Source of the DNA: Kingdonia uniflora | Taxonomy: Eukaryota > Streptophyta > Magnoliopsida > Ranunculales > Circaeasteraceae | Length of the DNA stretch: 64,000 nucleotides | Direction: 5' to 3' | NCBI GenBank assembly: GCA_014058105.1 | Contig: JACGCM010000715.1 | Coordinates: forward strand, 1,674,001 to 1,738,000 | Shown: positions 34,270-45,959 of the stretch, in pieces | How the letters are laid out: every line of letters starts with the position of its first letter | Position numbering within the stretch: position 1 is the first letter of the stretch | Made by a program: the position numbers and the translations under genes | The notes under the pieces: model-generated | The model's database searches: none | What the model saw: the letters and a program-made list of their open reading frames with translations, nothing else | Told to the model about the DNA's origin: nothing

Positions 34270-34593
34270 TTATTTACATACGGGGCAGCTCTTACAGAGC
34301 CCTGATTCATCCTCGACTGCGTCTTCCTCATCCACCAGGTGTTCTGACAGGCTCTTCAACAGATAGTACCAATTACAGATGTTTGGCCCTAGCCACTATA
34401 ATACCCTCTACCAATACTCATACGACATCCCACAGATAAGCTCCTATGGCTCCAGTTCCACCAAGTCAGGCAGCATCACATCGAATCTTTAGTCTCTAAA
34501 GAATTTCTCCTTCAGGACCACCGTCTTCTCCTCAATTCGATGCTCCCTCGCCTCCATCCTCTTTTGGTACCGTGTATTTTGTGTAGTTTCCAT
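34270..34593 (-). pseudogene. Antisense short ORF aORF1 of element B
   Basis: ATG at 34593 and stop at 34270-34272, 107 codons in one frame with four internal stops. It reads METTQNTRYQKRMEAREHRI, VVLKEKFF, MLPDLVELEP, LICGMSYEYW, a stop where the family has Trp, a Leu-rich helix YYLLKSLSEHLV, acidic DEEDAVEDE and a Cys-containing end CKSCPVCK. It aligns with aORF1a and aORF1b of element A. The internal stops TAG at Trp-like positions fit G-to-A decay. A TATA box lies about 60 bases upstream. Confidence 0.55.
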
Positions 34594-34654
34594 GTTTTGT
34601 TTTACTCAGAGAGAAAAAGGATGAAGAATATTTACTATCCCCCCTAACGACCCA

Positions 34655-34662
34655 TATTTATA
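34655..34662 (-). promoter_or_regulatory. TATA box upstream of aORF1 in element B
   Basis: TATAAATA on the minus strand 62 bases before the ATG at 34593, giving a plausible 30-40-base leader. It lies just inside the 3' LTR and reads away from it, back into the element. Confidence 0.55.
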
Positions 34663-34828
34663 CCATGGTTAGAGGCATTAATTACCCCCTTAATAACTAA
34701 TTACATTAATTACCCTCCTTAATTACTTTTCAAGGAACAGCCACATTCAGTAGTCAACTCTTTAACTTCCCATGCCTAACCAATTTTCTCAGCACGTGCT
34801 ATTTACGTCAATTCCCAAGACCCCTGTT

Positions 34829-34841
34829 GAGAGGGGGTGAA
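34829..34841 (+). promoter_or_regulatory. Polypurine tract of element B
   Basis: GAGAGGGGGTGAA directly before the TGTAGTAGCC start of the 3' LTR, the expected position for priming plus-strand synthesis. Confidence 0.75.
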
Positions 34842-35552
34842 TGTAGTAGCCTACTCGTAGCCTTCTAGTACTAATCAAATACTCGAAGGCTACATCAAAG
34901 CCTACCGAGAGACTCGAAGCCCAGCAAGACAGTAACTAAGTCCACAAAGCCTCCCAAGACTAGTCAAACACTCGATGACATAATCGAAGCTAAAGATAGA
35001 TAGTTGGCACCAGAATTTAGTATCAGTACCAGAGAGACTTCGACCATGGTAATACATGGTTAAAGGCAGACACATCTGACAGCCAACTCGCCAGAAAAAA
35101 TAGTAAAACAAGCCGCTTGACAACTACATTGTTAGAACCAACAACTACAGTGTTAGAACCAACAATTATAGTGTTAGAACTGACTCTGGGTACAATGTCA
35201 TATAAATGTAACCTGACCTCCCATGGTGACTCAGCCCTTTCTATATTCTATAAATAGGAGGGAGAAGGCAATATGAAGGGGTTAGAAAATTTCTCCTGTC
35301 AACTTCGTTAGATTACCTTTGACTGCCCTGTAACCAACTTTTATTCGATCTATCGACTAAACTCGATATATATCATCAACCATTAAAATACTCGCTAGAG
35401 GTCGTAGAGTAACCCATTCTAGGACTCCACGCAAGTGTGTTAGTACGGTAATATTATATGTTATTATATTAGATACTTGCAGAACCACCTAGTCGAAGAC
35501 AACCCTGTGGTATAAGAGCTAGTTTCCCCTCTTACGAAACTTGGCTCCTACA
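34842..35552 (+). repeat. 3' LTR of element B
   Basis: 711 bases, TGTAGTAGCCTACTCG...CTTGGCTCCTACA, with a TATA box TATAAATA at 35249-35256. Its ends match the reverse complement of the element A LTR ends, so A and B are one family. The next bases, aggat (35553-35557), are the expected target-site duplication, but the left copy is outside the preserved sequence. In U3 a 24-bp motif (gttagaaccaacaa...) is repeated about three times near 35130-35180. Confidence 0.85.
35249..35256 (+). promoter_or_regulatory. TATA box in the element B 3' LTR
   Basis: TATAAATA roughly in mid-LTR, on the coding strand of element B. Confidence 0.7.
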
Positions 35553-35555
35553 AGG

Positions 35556-38500
35556 ATGAAGTACAATTTTCATATTTCCCTAGTATTTTATGCTCTTATC
35601 CTCTAAAATCTGATGTATTCAAAGAATTGTGTAAAGTCAAACTTAGTATAGGAGGGACCTGGGGAAATGCTGTAAAATACGCTGGTAGGTCATTTAGGGG
35701 ATGCACTATGAAAAGTGGGGTAGAGTATTTATTTTTGTTGCCTAACATAGAATAAGAAAAAATGAGGAAGGTGGAGGAATCGATATCTTTAAAGTATTTT
35801 GATGGGCATGTCTAGAGCGGCCTGGACCAGGGATTTCAGTGCTATTTGTCCCAGTTGGAATACAGACTGAGATTACCTTTTAACAATCTTGCTAAAGGAA
35901 TACTGAATACCATAGAGGCTTGTCCTGCCCAACTAAATGAAAATATATGAGAGGTGATAAATGTTTGCAGAACTCTGAATAGATTATGGGTGGAGAATGA
36001 GGTGGAGAGGAGAATAACTCTTGAGAACGTTTTACAGTATTACGCTGTAAAATATTATGCTACAACTGGGGGCACGTATTTCTATTGTAGTTAGTCTCAA
36101 CCTTTTATCTTCGATCTGAATTCAGTAGAACGAGTTTGGAACAATAATATGCTATGGGTGAAAGGTGATTGCCTGCAGAGAATGGACGAGGAACCCATAG
36201 AACTCGTATATAGAACTTTAAAAAAAATATGTAATAGTGTATAATATCTAACTGTTGTAGTGTAGGGTTGTTCTGTGGTTTCATAATTTGTTGTGTTATG
36301 TTGCAGGTCCTTGATCTAAAGTGACGAGAAGAGGATCGCAACTAGATACTGTAGCTCGAGAAGGTGTTGAGCTCGAGGTAGTTCTAAAATAATTTGGCAT
36401 CAGCAGAAATAAAAAAGCTAACAGCAGGTCGGAGAAGTTGCAAAAGTCTCAAGCAAGGTGATAAATGACGGGAGCTGGAGCTAACAAGAAAAGGAGAGCT
36501 GACGGGGAAGAACTTTTGGTAGTGTTGAGGGCTTCATAAATGTCTCCTAAAGACATTTTTGTAGGTACAACTTTGAGAAAGTTAGCTTTAAAGCATCCAA
36601 AGAAGAGAGTTGTGAAGGGCAGCTCGGCCTCTAGTACTACGATGAGCGGTAAAGCTGAGGGATTGCAAAAAAGAGGAGGGCTGATCCGCCTGCTCCTGTC
36701 AAAGGAATAAAGGTCGTAGAGAGCCGATCTGTTGAGGAAGAAAAACTACTAGCAGTGTTAAACTGGCTGAGGCTGGAAGCTCAAAGAGTTACGGAGGAGC
36801 TGACTACTTCAACACAGTAGGAGTTGAGCAAGATGGTAAGTTGATGTCTTGGCGATATTTGAACATATATTTTCTTTTGAGCTAAAAATATGTTGTTCTA
36901 TTGTAGGCTGCACGCATCCTGAAGGGAATCTGTCTCAGGCTCAAGGAAGGAAGGGCTGAGCTTAGGAGTGCTAAGCTCGAGAAGAAAGTGGCTCAACTTG
37001 AGTTTGACCTGGCATTGGAGCGGGAATGCTTAGTTTCTGTGAAGGCTTCGCATAAGGTGTTGATACACGAGCTCATTGATGTGGTGCAGAAGAATGTGGA
37101 TGATGTTGCAGTTGCATGGGACAGACTTGGACGCCAACTCCTAGCGGTGGGGTACACTGCTGCTGACCTCAAAGACATTATGACAGGTACCTACGTCGAA
37201 GAGGAAGAAGAGGAAGAGAAGCTCCAGGCTGATGAACACTCTCTTCCAGATAAGGTTACAGGGTTAAATACGGTCTCTGCTATAACTAATCTAGATAACC
37301 GCGGGGGAGATAATGAGAAGGTAGTGTAAAACTGTTTGAAGTTTATTTATGTGTTTTTGTGTGGGTTGAAAGCTGTAATTTGCATGGAACATTGATTTGT
37401 AGGATATATTTTTGGATAAGCTAAGAGATATTTGAAAAAATTGATTTGAAGGATTTTAAGGATATGCGCCTAAGAATTAAGGACTTAGAGAAAGAGCTTG
37501 CTAAGGAGAAAAATGCCTCAGTATCCCTGTTAACTTCGCAAGTGGAGCTACAAGTTAGAAAGAGCAAGAAATATTTTACTTGTATGTTGCGTTACTTTAG
37601 AGATACATAGTAAAAATTAGAAGATAGATATAGATCACAAATGTATTAGGAAATAGGGAGTAACAGTAATCAAGTATGTTCAGATAATTTTGAAATGTCA
37701 GCAAAATTGTGTTCCTTGAAAAAGGATATAGATGTGAGCACCATTGTTATGAGATTACTTCTTTACTTGAAGTAGAAGTATGATCTCAACTTATTGGCAT
37801 GTCAAAAATAGAAATTTGTTAGAAGTCTACAAATTTCTATAATCTGCGTTGATTGAACCTGTGATGTATTGTTGACTCGAGCTTGATGATGCAGGTCAAA
37901 TTAGAGAGTGTTCAAGAGGCATCCGAAGATAGGGAAGGTCAATATGTAAAACTACAAATCCAGTTCGCTAAAGAGATAAAAACTATTGATAACCTGACTC
38001 GGCAGGTTGAAGGCAATGATGTTGAGATAGAAAAAATGGAAAAGGAGCTCACAGAAGCGCATACTGAATTGGCAAAGCTTAAAAGTAAAGTAGAATCGTT
38101 TTCGGTGAAAGATAAAATGGCAGATGTTGTTGAGTTGCGCATCAATTTGTTAGAAGTGACAGAAAAAGAGTTACGAGACCTCGTGACTAGTTTGAAGGGT
38201 CAATTGATCAGTAAAATAAATGAGCTTGCGAAGGCTCGAGTTGATCAAGTAAGTTCTGAAAGTGCATTTGAGCAATTGAAGAGTGAAATGGCTAGGAAAG
38301 AATACGAGCTTGAAAATGTTTGAGCTGACCTGGCCTGTTCCAAAAGTGTGTTTGAGCAGCTAAATGAGGTTTTGCCTTCTAAAGATGCCAATTTTGGAAT
38401 GGTTCAAAAATGGTGTGATGAACTAAATGAGAGGGTGGCCAAATTGAAGCGAATTTGGCTATGGCCAATTCGTGTGTGAAGAAGGTCGAGGTTGGAGAGC

Positions 38501-39093
38501 GGTCAAAAAAGAAAAAGGGATGGCATCGAGGTCTCGACCGCTAAAGGTGGTATGGTTAATCCATGAGTTTGAATTAAAGAGCTGGAGGTAGATGTAGCTC
38601 GTGTGCAGGCGTACTTATAGAGAGGAAACAAACATTTAAGGGAGAGCGAGCATAAGTTATCAATTGTTCTTCGCAGAGAGCTAGAGTCAAGGGGGGTAAT
38701 CCGGAGGAAGGATAAGTTATTTAAGAAGGCTCCTGTTGGAGGGAGTAATGCAAATGACTAGAAGTTAGTGGAGCTTCGTGCTCAATTGAGGAAGCTGAGA
38801 ATGACTGTAGCAACTGACCAGGATAGTACGGCTGGGATAATAGCGCAGCTTACAAAGGTGATAGAAAACTTAGGAAAATGAGCAGAGATGGCAGATGTTT
38901 TCCATAAAGATCTGAAAGGGCATTATCAGCGCTTAAAAAAGTGGTTTACTAAGATAACCATGATTGACTGAGAGAAGCATCGCCCGGAAGAGGTGTACGT
39001 GAGGGAGCTGATGGTTATTATTGCTTATTTTGTGGAAGAAGAAAAGTGGCTTGAGTTCGAATAAGATACCTTGCATGAAATCTTGGCATTCTG
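35556..39093 (+). pseudogene. Antisense gene aORF2 of element C
   Basis: The first visible codons DEVQFSYFPSILCSYP match E (EVGLEQFSRFPGIFVAYP). The domain continues VFKELCKVKLSIGGTWGNAV, KYAGRSFRGCTMKSGVEY, ISLKYFDGHV, YLSQLEYRLRLPFNNLAKGI, LNTIEACPAQLNENI and MLWVKGDCLQRMDEEP. Introns end with gcag or gtag just before 36307 and 36907, and with gcag before 37893. Later exons are coiled coils: VAQLEFDLALERECLVSVKA (36988-37329) and REGQYVKLQIQFAKEI to EMARKEYELENV (37883-38323). It ends near FVEEEKWLEFE, about 39050-39093. Many stops are present. It lies antisense to integrase and its function is unknown. The N-terminus was removed by the B insertion. Confidence 0.6.
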
Positions 39094-39239
39094 ATGCTAT
39101 ATCTGTAATGTTGATATAGATCGAGGGAATTACCAGAATGACATAGAAACAGAGCTAAGATTCTCGACCTGATAAATTGGTAGAGCAAGGCAGGATTATT
39201 CTAACTGCTCAAGCTCTAAAATTTATGGTTGAACGCACT

Positions 39240-39700
39240 GAATGATCTCCTGTGTAAGGGAAAGCATAGCTGTCCTCCCATAAGCAAAAATACCCTATAG
39301 AAGTAACATATAGTTTTTGTATTTGTAGACTTGTCGAGAGATGAAAACTAGTTTTACCTTTGCTTTATCTTATGTCTGATAGACATCGTTGATTAAAAAC
39401 TAGTATTACCTTCATTTTCATCGCTGATATATATATATATATATATATATATGGGCGATTGGAAGTAAGTTTTACTTTTTCTTTAATCTATGTATAGATG
39501 GGCAATTGAGAGTTAGTATTGCCTTTGCTTTATTCTGTGTAGATGGGCGATTGAAAGCTAGTTTTATATTTTCTTTAATCTATGTACTGTAGTAGAATCT
39601 ATGTAAGTAGAGAGTAAAGTAGGAAAAAACTTGGAAGTTTTCATTGAGTAGGATAGAATGTACACTGTATGGAGAATAAAATCTCACTTTTGGAATGGAA
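39240..39700. repeat. 3' UTR repeats of element C with an AT dinucleotide run
   Basis: Several imperfect copies of a roughly 60-80-bp unit containing gggcgattg, aagctagttttac and tctttaatctatgta (about 39340-39600), interrupted by a perfect (AT)n run near 39424-39451. The stretch after the repeats (caatgtacactgtatgg-like to cacttttggaatgg, to about 39700) is conserved in E at 59170-59235. Confidence 0.7.
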
Positions 39701-39734
39701 AGAATAAGAATATTGAAATGGAGAATCCAGGGAC

Positions 39735-40600
39735 TTAACGATAGTACCGTTTCAGTCGCCTAGTGTTCCATGGATTTGAGATTCAAACTCATTGCTCTGT
39801 CATGAGATAGTATGATCCCAGACTAGTTCGACCAATGATGAGGAATGGACCTTCGCAATTTTCTACCAGCTTCCCGGTATGTACTTCTTTTCTGTGTTGT
39901 GGGATTTCTCTAAGGATGCGATCATCGATTTGAAACTCACAGCTTTGGACTCTCCTATTGTAAGAGTTGGTTAGCATATGGTGATATCGACCTAGGTTGG
40001 CAATCGTGCGCTCCCTAGTTTCATCAATCTAATTCATATTGTAGGCCAATTTGATTTGAACTCATTTTCTTCATCTGTAAGCTGGTGATCTCTAATGGTA
40101 TGATGGTATTCTGTTAGAATAATGGCTTCTGTACCATAAGCTACGAGGAAGGGCGAACAGTCGGTTGATTACCATGGAGTGGTACAGTACGCCCATAAGA
40201 CGTGAGGAAGCTCCCATTTCCAATCTTTTTTTTTCTGTGATTGAAGCCTTTTTTTAAGTCCATCCACCATAGTTTTGTTTGTGATTTTGGCTTGGCCAAT
40301 GTCCTGAGGGTAATATGGATTAAATCGAGAGTGAATGATGTTGTGTTTGTTGAGGAAGGCTACGACCTTTTTACCAACAAACTGTGGCCCGTTATCAATC
40401 TGAATCAGGTGGGGGCATCCAAATACTGTGATGATGTATTCTCAGATAAAAGATATGACCTCTCCTTCACTAGTTCGACAGAGAGGAACTGCTTCTGCCC
40501 ATTTTGTAAAATAATCAGTTGCTACGAGTAAGAAATGTCGGTTACCTAGTGTAGTGGCGTATTTTCCAGATGGAGAATCTTTGCCAATACTTATTCGCAA
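39735..40600 (-). pseudogene. Integrase of element C (core and C-terminus)
   Basis: Core: NRHFLLVATDYFTKWAEAVP, LCRTSEGEVISFI, a target segment PQFVGKKVVAFLNKHNII and NPYYPQ. The C-terminal part: RYHHMLTNSYNRRVQSCEFQ, HTGKLVENCEGPFLIIG, SLGSYYLMTEQ, then NPWNTRRLKRYYR and a stop at 39735-39737. It is cut at 40600 in front of the core by the LTR at 40601. There are several frame breaks. Confidence 0.8.
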
Positions 40601-41046
40601 TGAGAATACAATAAAAGGATAAACGAGCAAGATTTTACGTAGAAAACTCAGTAAAAGCTAAGAAAAACCATGACCTCGGGGAGGATTTTGATATAAAATC
40701 TAGTATATTGCTAGCTATTACAAGTTTTTAGGAGTAATAGTAGCGATTAGGAAGTAAGGATAGTAAAGTTACGGATTCCGGTCCTTGAACAATCTATTCT
40801 TTGCCAGTATTTATAGTAGATACAGGCAGTTTACAAAAAGAAATAAACAATCTCCTATTCCGGGGGGAGTGGGCAAACTTTACGGATCTCTAACAGTTAT
40901 TTCTTGATCAGGCACAATGGCTACTTTTGGTCGGTCGAGGACTTAAGATATCTTATTGAATGTTATTTGTCTTCGATCATGTTTGGCTATCTTCGACTAT
41001 GCTTTACTGGCTTACTCTTGTCGAATCTGGGGAATATGCTACTACA
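40601..41046 (-). repeat. LTR at the left end of element D
   Basis: On the minus strand it starts TGTAGTAGCATATTCCCC, preceded by a purine-rich tract (GAGAATGGGACGAT, 41047-41060). It ends at 40601 (…TATTCTCA), 446 bases. A minus-strand TATA box TATAAATA lies at 40808-40815. The first 120 plus-strand bases resemble the LTR at 52210, for example gaaaactc and acctcggggaggatttt against gaaaaactc and acctcgagtgaaggatttt. It is inserted in the integrase of element C after cgcaa (40596-40600). Confidence 0.7.
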
Positions 41047-41177
41047 ATCGTCCCATTCTCAACATAAGTACTAGTCGTCAGATTATCATTTCCGAGGTCA
41101 AAGTGAACTGTATCTGGTCATCTCTTTCCCAAGGAGCAATTAAAGCGGTACATTGGACCTGGCAGGATCAAGTTGGG

Positions 41178-41185
41178 TATAAATA
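41178..41185 (+). promoter_or_regulatory. TATA box just inside the left LTR of element D
   Basis: TATAAATA on the plus strand 48 bases before an ATG at 41226, at the same place relative to the LTR as the antisense promoters of A and B. Confidence 0.5.
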
Positions 41186-41225
41186 GACAGTCTTAAGAAA
41201 GGTATTATGGTGGCAGATTATAACG

Positions 41226-41429
41226 ATGCCGCCCCAAGAATGGCATAACGCTTCGTCTATGGATGAAAATGGTGAACAACCAGAGGTAAAGCTCTATCCC
41301 AAACTGGTTCTAAGTAATCCTTCAATTGATCATGTTACGACGTGGATGATAGGAGGAGTTAAAGTCAGTGAATGTATGCATGCGGGGGGGGGGGGGGGGG
41401 GTTCCATTGGGATCATTATGGAATGTTGA
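41226..41429 (+). other. Antisense open frame next to the LTR of element D, with a G18 run
   Basis: A 67-codon frame from an ATG: MPPQEWHNASSMDENGEQPE, then KLYPKLVLSNPSIDHV. An 18-G run at 41384-41401 then produces poly-Gly and the frame ends at 41427-41429. By position it should be the equivalent of aORF1, but I do not see the aORF1 motifs, so homology is unproven. The G run may have disrupted a longer frame and can form a G-quadruplex in RNA or single-stranded DNA. Confidence 0.3.
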
Positions 41430-43440
41430 AGGCAAGGAAGGGTATCAAATTGGGGGATAAGGGGTCATTGTTCATAGTGAAGGCAAGGCTGTGCTGGCTG
41501 GTGGCGCCCAGGGATCTTACCGAATGAAGGAGGCTTCCTCTAATTTTCTGCTACCTTACATCTGGTGAGGCTGCTCTTAGAAGTTCAGTAACATGAGATC
41601 CATTAAGCTTCTTCGGATATCGTTGCTTCAAGTGCTAAAAATAATGCCAGATTCTCGTGAAAAGATACAATAACGTCAAATCCTGGTAAAAAGAAGTGCA
41701 GAGCAATTAGTCATTTAAGTCGAATGTAAAGAAAGCACTGCAGTTTAATGTAATGTAATCGAAGGATACAATTTATCGAATGTAATATGCAACAGTTTGT
41801 ATATTAAATAAAGACATTTTCTTCGGCTACTGTTCGTGTTTATGTGATTTTTTCGACGATGTATATTTAATTTTTGTCGATGTAAAATATGAGTAAAGTG
41901 AGTGTTGGATTGTCTAAACAACCCAAAGTATAGTTGACTGAGTGGGTCCAGGAACGGATTTCATGGTTGATTGATGTGACTGTTGAAAATGTATAGTTCC
42001 AAGGTGAAATAAATGTATTGTGTTGACTTTAAATGTGGGGGACTATAAGTATCCTTTGGTGTATGAAGTGATAGTTTCTTTGGTTTGAAGAAATGGTGAA
42101 GATGAGATCTCAGGTGTGCAATGAGGTATATAGCCATGTTTAAGCAAAGTATTGGGATATATATGATCGGTACATCGGCTTTCTGAATGCAATTATCCAC
42201 TTGTAAGATCCTGTGGAATCTAACTTTGATGGAATGAGCAAAGCCGAGGCAAAGGATACTGAGGAGGAATTTTAGTTTTGGGGCCAATTACAATATTGAA
42301 GTCTGCCTGAACGTATGAGTTACTTGTAGACTCAGACGAAGAAGTTGATTAAAAAAGAAGATGACGTTGCAGTTAGGAGTTTGTAAGTTTAATTTGTAAG
42401 TAGAAGATGTAATGGTTGAGTTTGTAGTTTAAAAGAAAATGAGACTTAAATTTGTTGCTATAATGATGTTGTCAAAATTTTGTTGTGGAAGTTTTTGTCG
42501 AATAAATTTTGGAGTTGGTAAATTCTGGATTGTAAGAATGTATAGTATTGTAATTGTAATGTTGACGGAAATTTGAATTTGAGTTTTTGACGAACGTGTG
42601 CCCTATATATAGGGGTTTGTAGATTAAATAGAAATTGGGGGCCGAGATGAGAGTAATCAATAATAGCAAGGTGTGTTCCATTGGGTGACATTTTGAAGTA
42701 TAAAGAAAATGATGTACAGTATCTTTGGGATAAAATAGGGTGTGCATTGTTGAGTAAGAATGTCTCAGGGGATGTTCTTCGAGATATAGAAGGTTTGAAG
42801 GTACAGTGCAGGGGTTTATTTGTGTTGAGAAGGTGAAGTGTTGTGTAAGGCGTTATAATCAATTACTTGAATGGTCGCAAAGTGGGATGGGGAACAGTTA
42901 CGTGGGGTTTATAAATAGTTCGGAGGTGGGCGACTGTTCATATTTTACAAACTCTGAAAAAAAATTGTCCAGTACAAATTTACTGTGCTCGTCACTTGGA
43001 TCATTGCCAATAATTGGGAAGGAGGAGATTGCTGTGTTGATCGAAAGAACAAAGCAGGCTAAAGAGAGGGATACAAAAATAGCGCGTAAACAAGGTTAGT
43101 AACTGTGATAATTTTTGTTGTGTTTCTGGCTTGGTTGTATTTGTAACCATTGGTAGATGTAGATATATATAGTACAATTGTGGAAGGAAGTTGTATAAGG
43201 TGAGGAAGATTATGAGTTACATGGGATACAACTGAGGTTAGGGTTTGTTGACAGAGGTTGGTTGGTGATTGTTAATGTTGTTTCTCCAAGGGCAATGGAG
43301 TCGTAGTGGTTAACAAAGGGGTTGGGGTGCGAGAGATGTGTGCAATTGGTAGTGAGGGGTGGAGAGAGTGTGGTTTATGTTACGGTGAGGATGGTGCGTT
43401 TGTAGGGGATCAGATGGGTTCGCAGCGAGAATGTAGGTAA
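41430..43440. other. Unassigned interior of element D
   Basis: No frame is supported. Two plus-strand TATA-like sites are visible, ctatatatag near 42603 and TTTATAAATAG near 42907. The second, followed by a possible donor AAG|GTTAGT near 43093, could be the promoter and first exon of aORF2. The minus-strand frames at 41961-42862 are AT-rich shadows. Confidence 0.4.
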
Positions 43441-43447
43441 ATATAGA

Positions 43448-45635
43448 GTGGGGTCTAGTAGTATAGACATAGCTAATATGGACCAGTATAGGGTGGCCCC
43501 TAGGGTTATCGAACTATCTGATAAGGAGCTTACCGAGATGGATGTGGATCGCGGGCCTCAAGCTAGTGATCAAGAAGGTAGTGGGGGTGGGGTGGAAGAT
43601 GTGGAGGAGGGTGAGGAGGCTTATTATGGAGAGGGTGCAGAGATGAAAGAAATATTGAGGTTTAAGAAAAAATATGGTATTCCTAAAGATATTAGGCTAG
43701 AGGAGTACCAACATGATATTATTGATCAAGAAATACCCCTGGATGGGATTCTGGTTCGTTGAGAACAAGTTAAGAAAGGGTTGAAGCTTCCCCTTCGAGC
43801 TAACAAGAAAAAGTTGATGAACTTTTTCAATATAGCACCTGGACAGTTTAATCTGAATATATATGATCTGTTTAGGGTATGTAGGGCAATAAATGGTTGA
43901 CTTAAGGCCAAGGGGGAGGAGTTGATAACAGTCGATGATTTATGTGTGTACTACACACTGATGGTGAACCTGAAGAAACTAGGTTATCGCTACTTAGTAA
44001 AGCTTCTTAAAAGACTGTTGTTTTATAACATGGCGTCAATAGGAGGGCGATACAGCGACGAACATTTACTCTTCTCTGGCAACTATGAGTTCGAAAAGAA
44101 AGACCCTGGGGAGCCCTTAAAGAGAAAGGCCTTTCATCTAAGTTTATGGTGAGGTAACTGAATTGTCAATGTTGTAAGTGGTGATTGTTTATGAATTTAT
44201 TGTAACTGTATTGTTATGAATGTGCTGCTTTGAAGGAGGTCAATAGAAACTTTGAAGTTAAAGAAGAGTTGTAAGAGATCAGGAAAGGATTCTTTGGTAG
44301 GATCAATAATCTGGTCATCGACCAAGATCGAGTGAGTACCCTATTTCAAGAGGCCGGGTTAGAGTGATCGAGGACCAAAGGTATTGAAGTTTCTTTAATC
44401 GACGGTAAAATGTCAGTGAAGAACAAGAGGGCTGCAAAGGCTAGTCCGCCTTTCGGAAATCATTTCCAGGCTGGGTACAATACTGATACAGAGATAGATG
44501 CCATGTTTTGAGAATCTCAGGGAAAAAGTAAGAAGAAAAGGGTGGCGAGCCAAGCTGTTCCTCCACTGCTTTCTCACAAGAGGACTACTCGACAGTCGAC
44601 AGCGGAGCAGGTAGCTGGTACCATTAATCAATTTACTGTGGTAGATGGGAATCCTCCACGGGGTGTGGGGAGTGTGCATCCAAAGAAGAGAGGGAGTGGT
44701 GAGACGTCGAAGAATAAATTTATCAAAGAATTTGAGACTGAAGTTCAGAGGACAATGGACTCGTATATGTTTAGGACGGATGCGCTGAAGGTGGAGTTGG
44801 ATGGCTGTTTGGTGGGGACTGAGAGCTTGATTATGATTCTTGGTGAGGACCAGCGAAATATGTCGAAGGTGAAAAATTTTACTGCTTTGCTTTAATTAAA
44901 GAAACTGGTAAGTCATTCGAATACTTAATTTATAAATGTAATGCAGATCATGAAGTTTCTGATAGAAGCCAAAGATCGCATTGTTGGCAGCAATAATCTG
45001 GCAAACCAAGTTCTGGAGTACAAGAATATAGAAAAAGATTTGATCGAGGAGAAGGATGGGCTGAATGCAAAGTTGAACACTTAAATGTTGGAAGCAAAAA
45101 AGGCGAGGGATGCTGCTCTTCGTGAAGCTAAGAAAAATTAGAGGCTTTGGCGTTGTAGAAAGCAAACTTTAAGAAGGATGTAAGGGAGCTGGCTGCCGAT
45201 GCATGGAAGGCGATGGAGCTGGACTAGGGCAAGGTTCTTGATGAGGTTAGGGCTTAGTTGAATGTAGAGAAGTTGGAGAGATGTAAGGATGTGAGGGCCC
45301 ATTTTATAGGGCAGTATGCGGAGTTGGAGGTGAGGAAAAAGTTTTATAAGAGGTTGGTGAAGTTTGGTGGTGTTGTCTTTGACGATTCAAGTTCAGAAGA
45401 TAAAGTGTCAGAGACTCCCGAAGTTTGTGATGAGATGGAAGTCATTGAGAATGTGGTGATGATGGAAGCTAATGTCTCACGTCCTGGGGAGATAGCAGAT
45501 GTTCCTATTTCCGATGGTTTTCAAAATGTGGATGAAGTAACATCTTCTCCTGTAGTATATAAAAATTTTGTAAGCAGCATTTTGAAGTATGTAAAAATGG
45601 TCGGTAAGACCAACACAATTTTTATCTTGTGGTAA
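43448..45635 (+). pseudogene. Antisense gene aORF2 of element D
   Basis: An acidic start (DQYRVAPRVIELSDKELTEM and a Gly/Glu-rich run), then FKKKYGIPKDIRLEEYQHDI, ILVR, stop, [19 protein letters not shown] and [20 protein letters not shown]. The last parts show the same G-x-x-L-P...F-F-x-I-A-P-x-Q scheme as A and the Pfam gypsy-type transposon family. A basic segment follows ([20 protein letters not shown]), then helices ([20 protein letters not shown]) and, after a probable intron (donor GTAAGT near 44910, acceptor gcag near 44946), a coiled coil and a tail with [15 protein letters not shown]. Stops occur at several places. The start is uncertain, because the upstream exon is not identified. 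Its function is unknown. Confidence 0.6.
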
Positions 45636-45959
45636 GTTGGATGATGAATATTTATTTTTCAGAGAAATTTTAATTTGAAAACTAATTGCATATATCTTGT
45701 AAATTATGCTATGTAGTAGATTCGACAAAGTTATATGTCGAATGTGATTGTAGATCATAACAGATAAGTAAGGAACGCTTGTTGGCGTGATAGGTGAACG
45801 ATGGACATGGAATGGCAAGTAAGAAGCATGAGTATCAAATGTGTATCCTTAGATGGATATATGGATTGAGATTTGAGAAGAACAAGAGTTGTTTATAGCT
45901 TGCTCGATAAGTAAGGAATGCGAAGTAGAATATCCTGCAATTGGATAGTGTTCGCGTAA

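Larger units (their letters stand above)
29364..35552 (+). mobile_element. Tat-lineage retrotransposon B, 5'-truncated
   Basis: A plus-oriented element of the same family as A. From left to right it has the 3' half of integrase (29364-30020), tandem repeats (30068-30660), the minus-strand antisense genes aORF2 (33022-30904) and aORF1 (34593-34270), a polypurine tract, and a complete 3' LTR (34842-35552). Gag, RT and the 5' LTR are not in the window. They should lie left of element A, but the sequence left of 16521 is unrelated. B ends at 35552 inside an exon of the antisense gene of C. Confidence 0.85.
35553..40600 (-). mobile_element. Tat-lineage retrotransposon C, truncated on both sides
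   Basis: A minus-oriented element with antisense aORF2 on the plus strand (35556 to about 39093), a 3' UTR with simple and tandem repeats, and integrase on the minus strand (40600-39735). Element B is inserted in its aORF2 exon on the left and a D-type LTR cuts its integrase on the right. It belongs to the same subfamily as E: the aORF2, the 3' UTR repeats and the last codons of integrase all match E closely. Confidence 0.8.

Noticed and set aside
39424..39451. AT dinucleotide run considered as a replication or matrix signal
   Set aside because: A simple microsatellite inside the 3' UTR repeats of element C; nothing else supports a special role.
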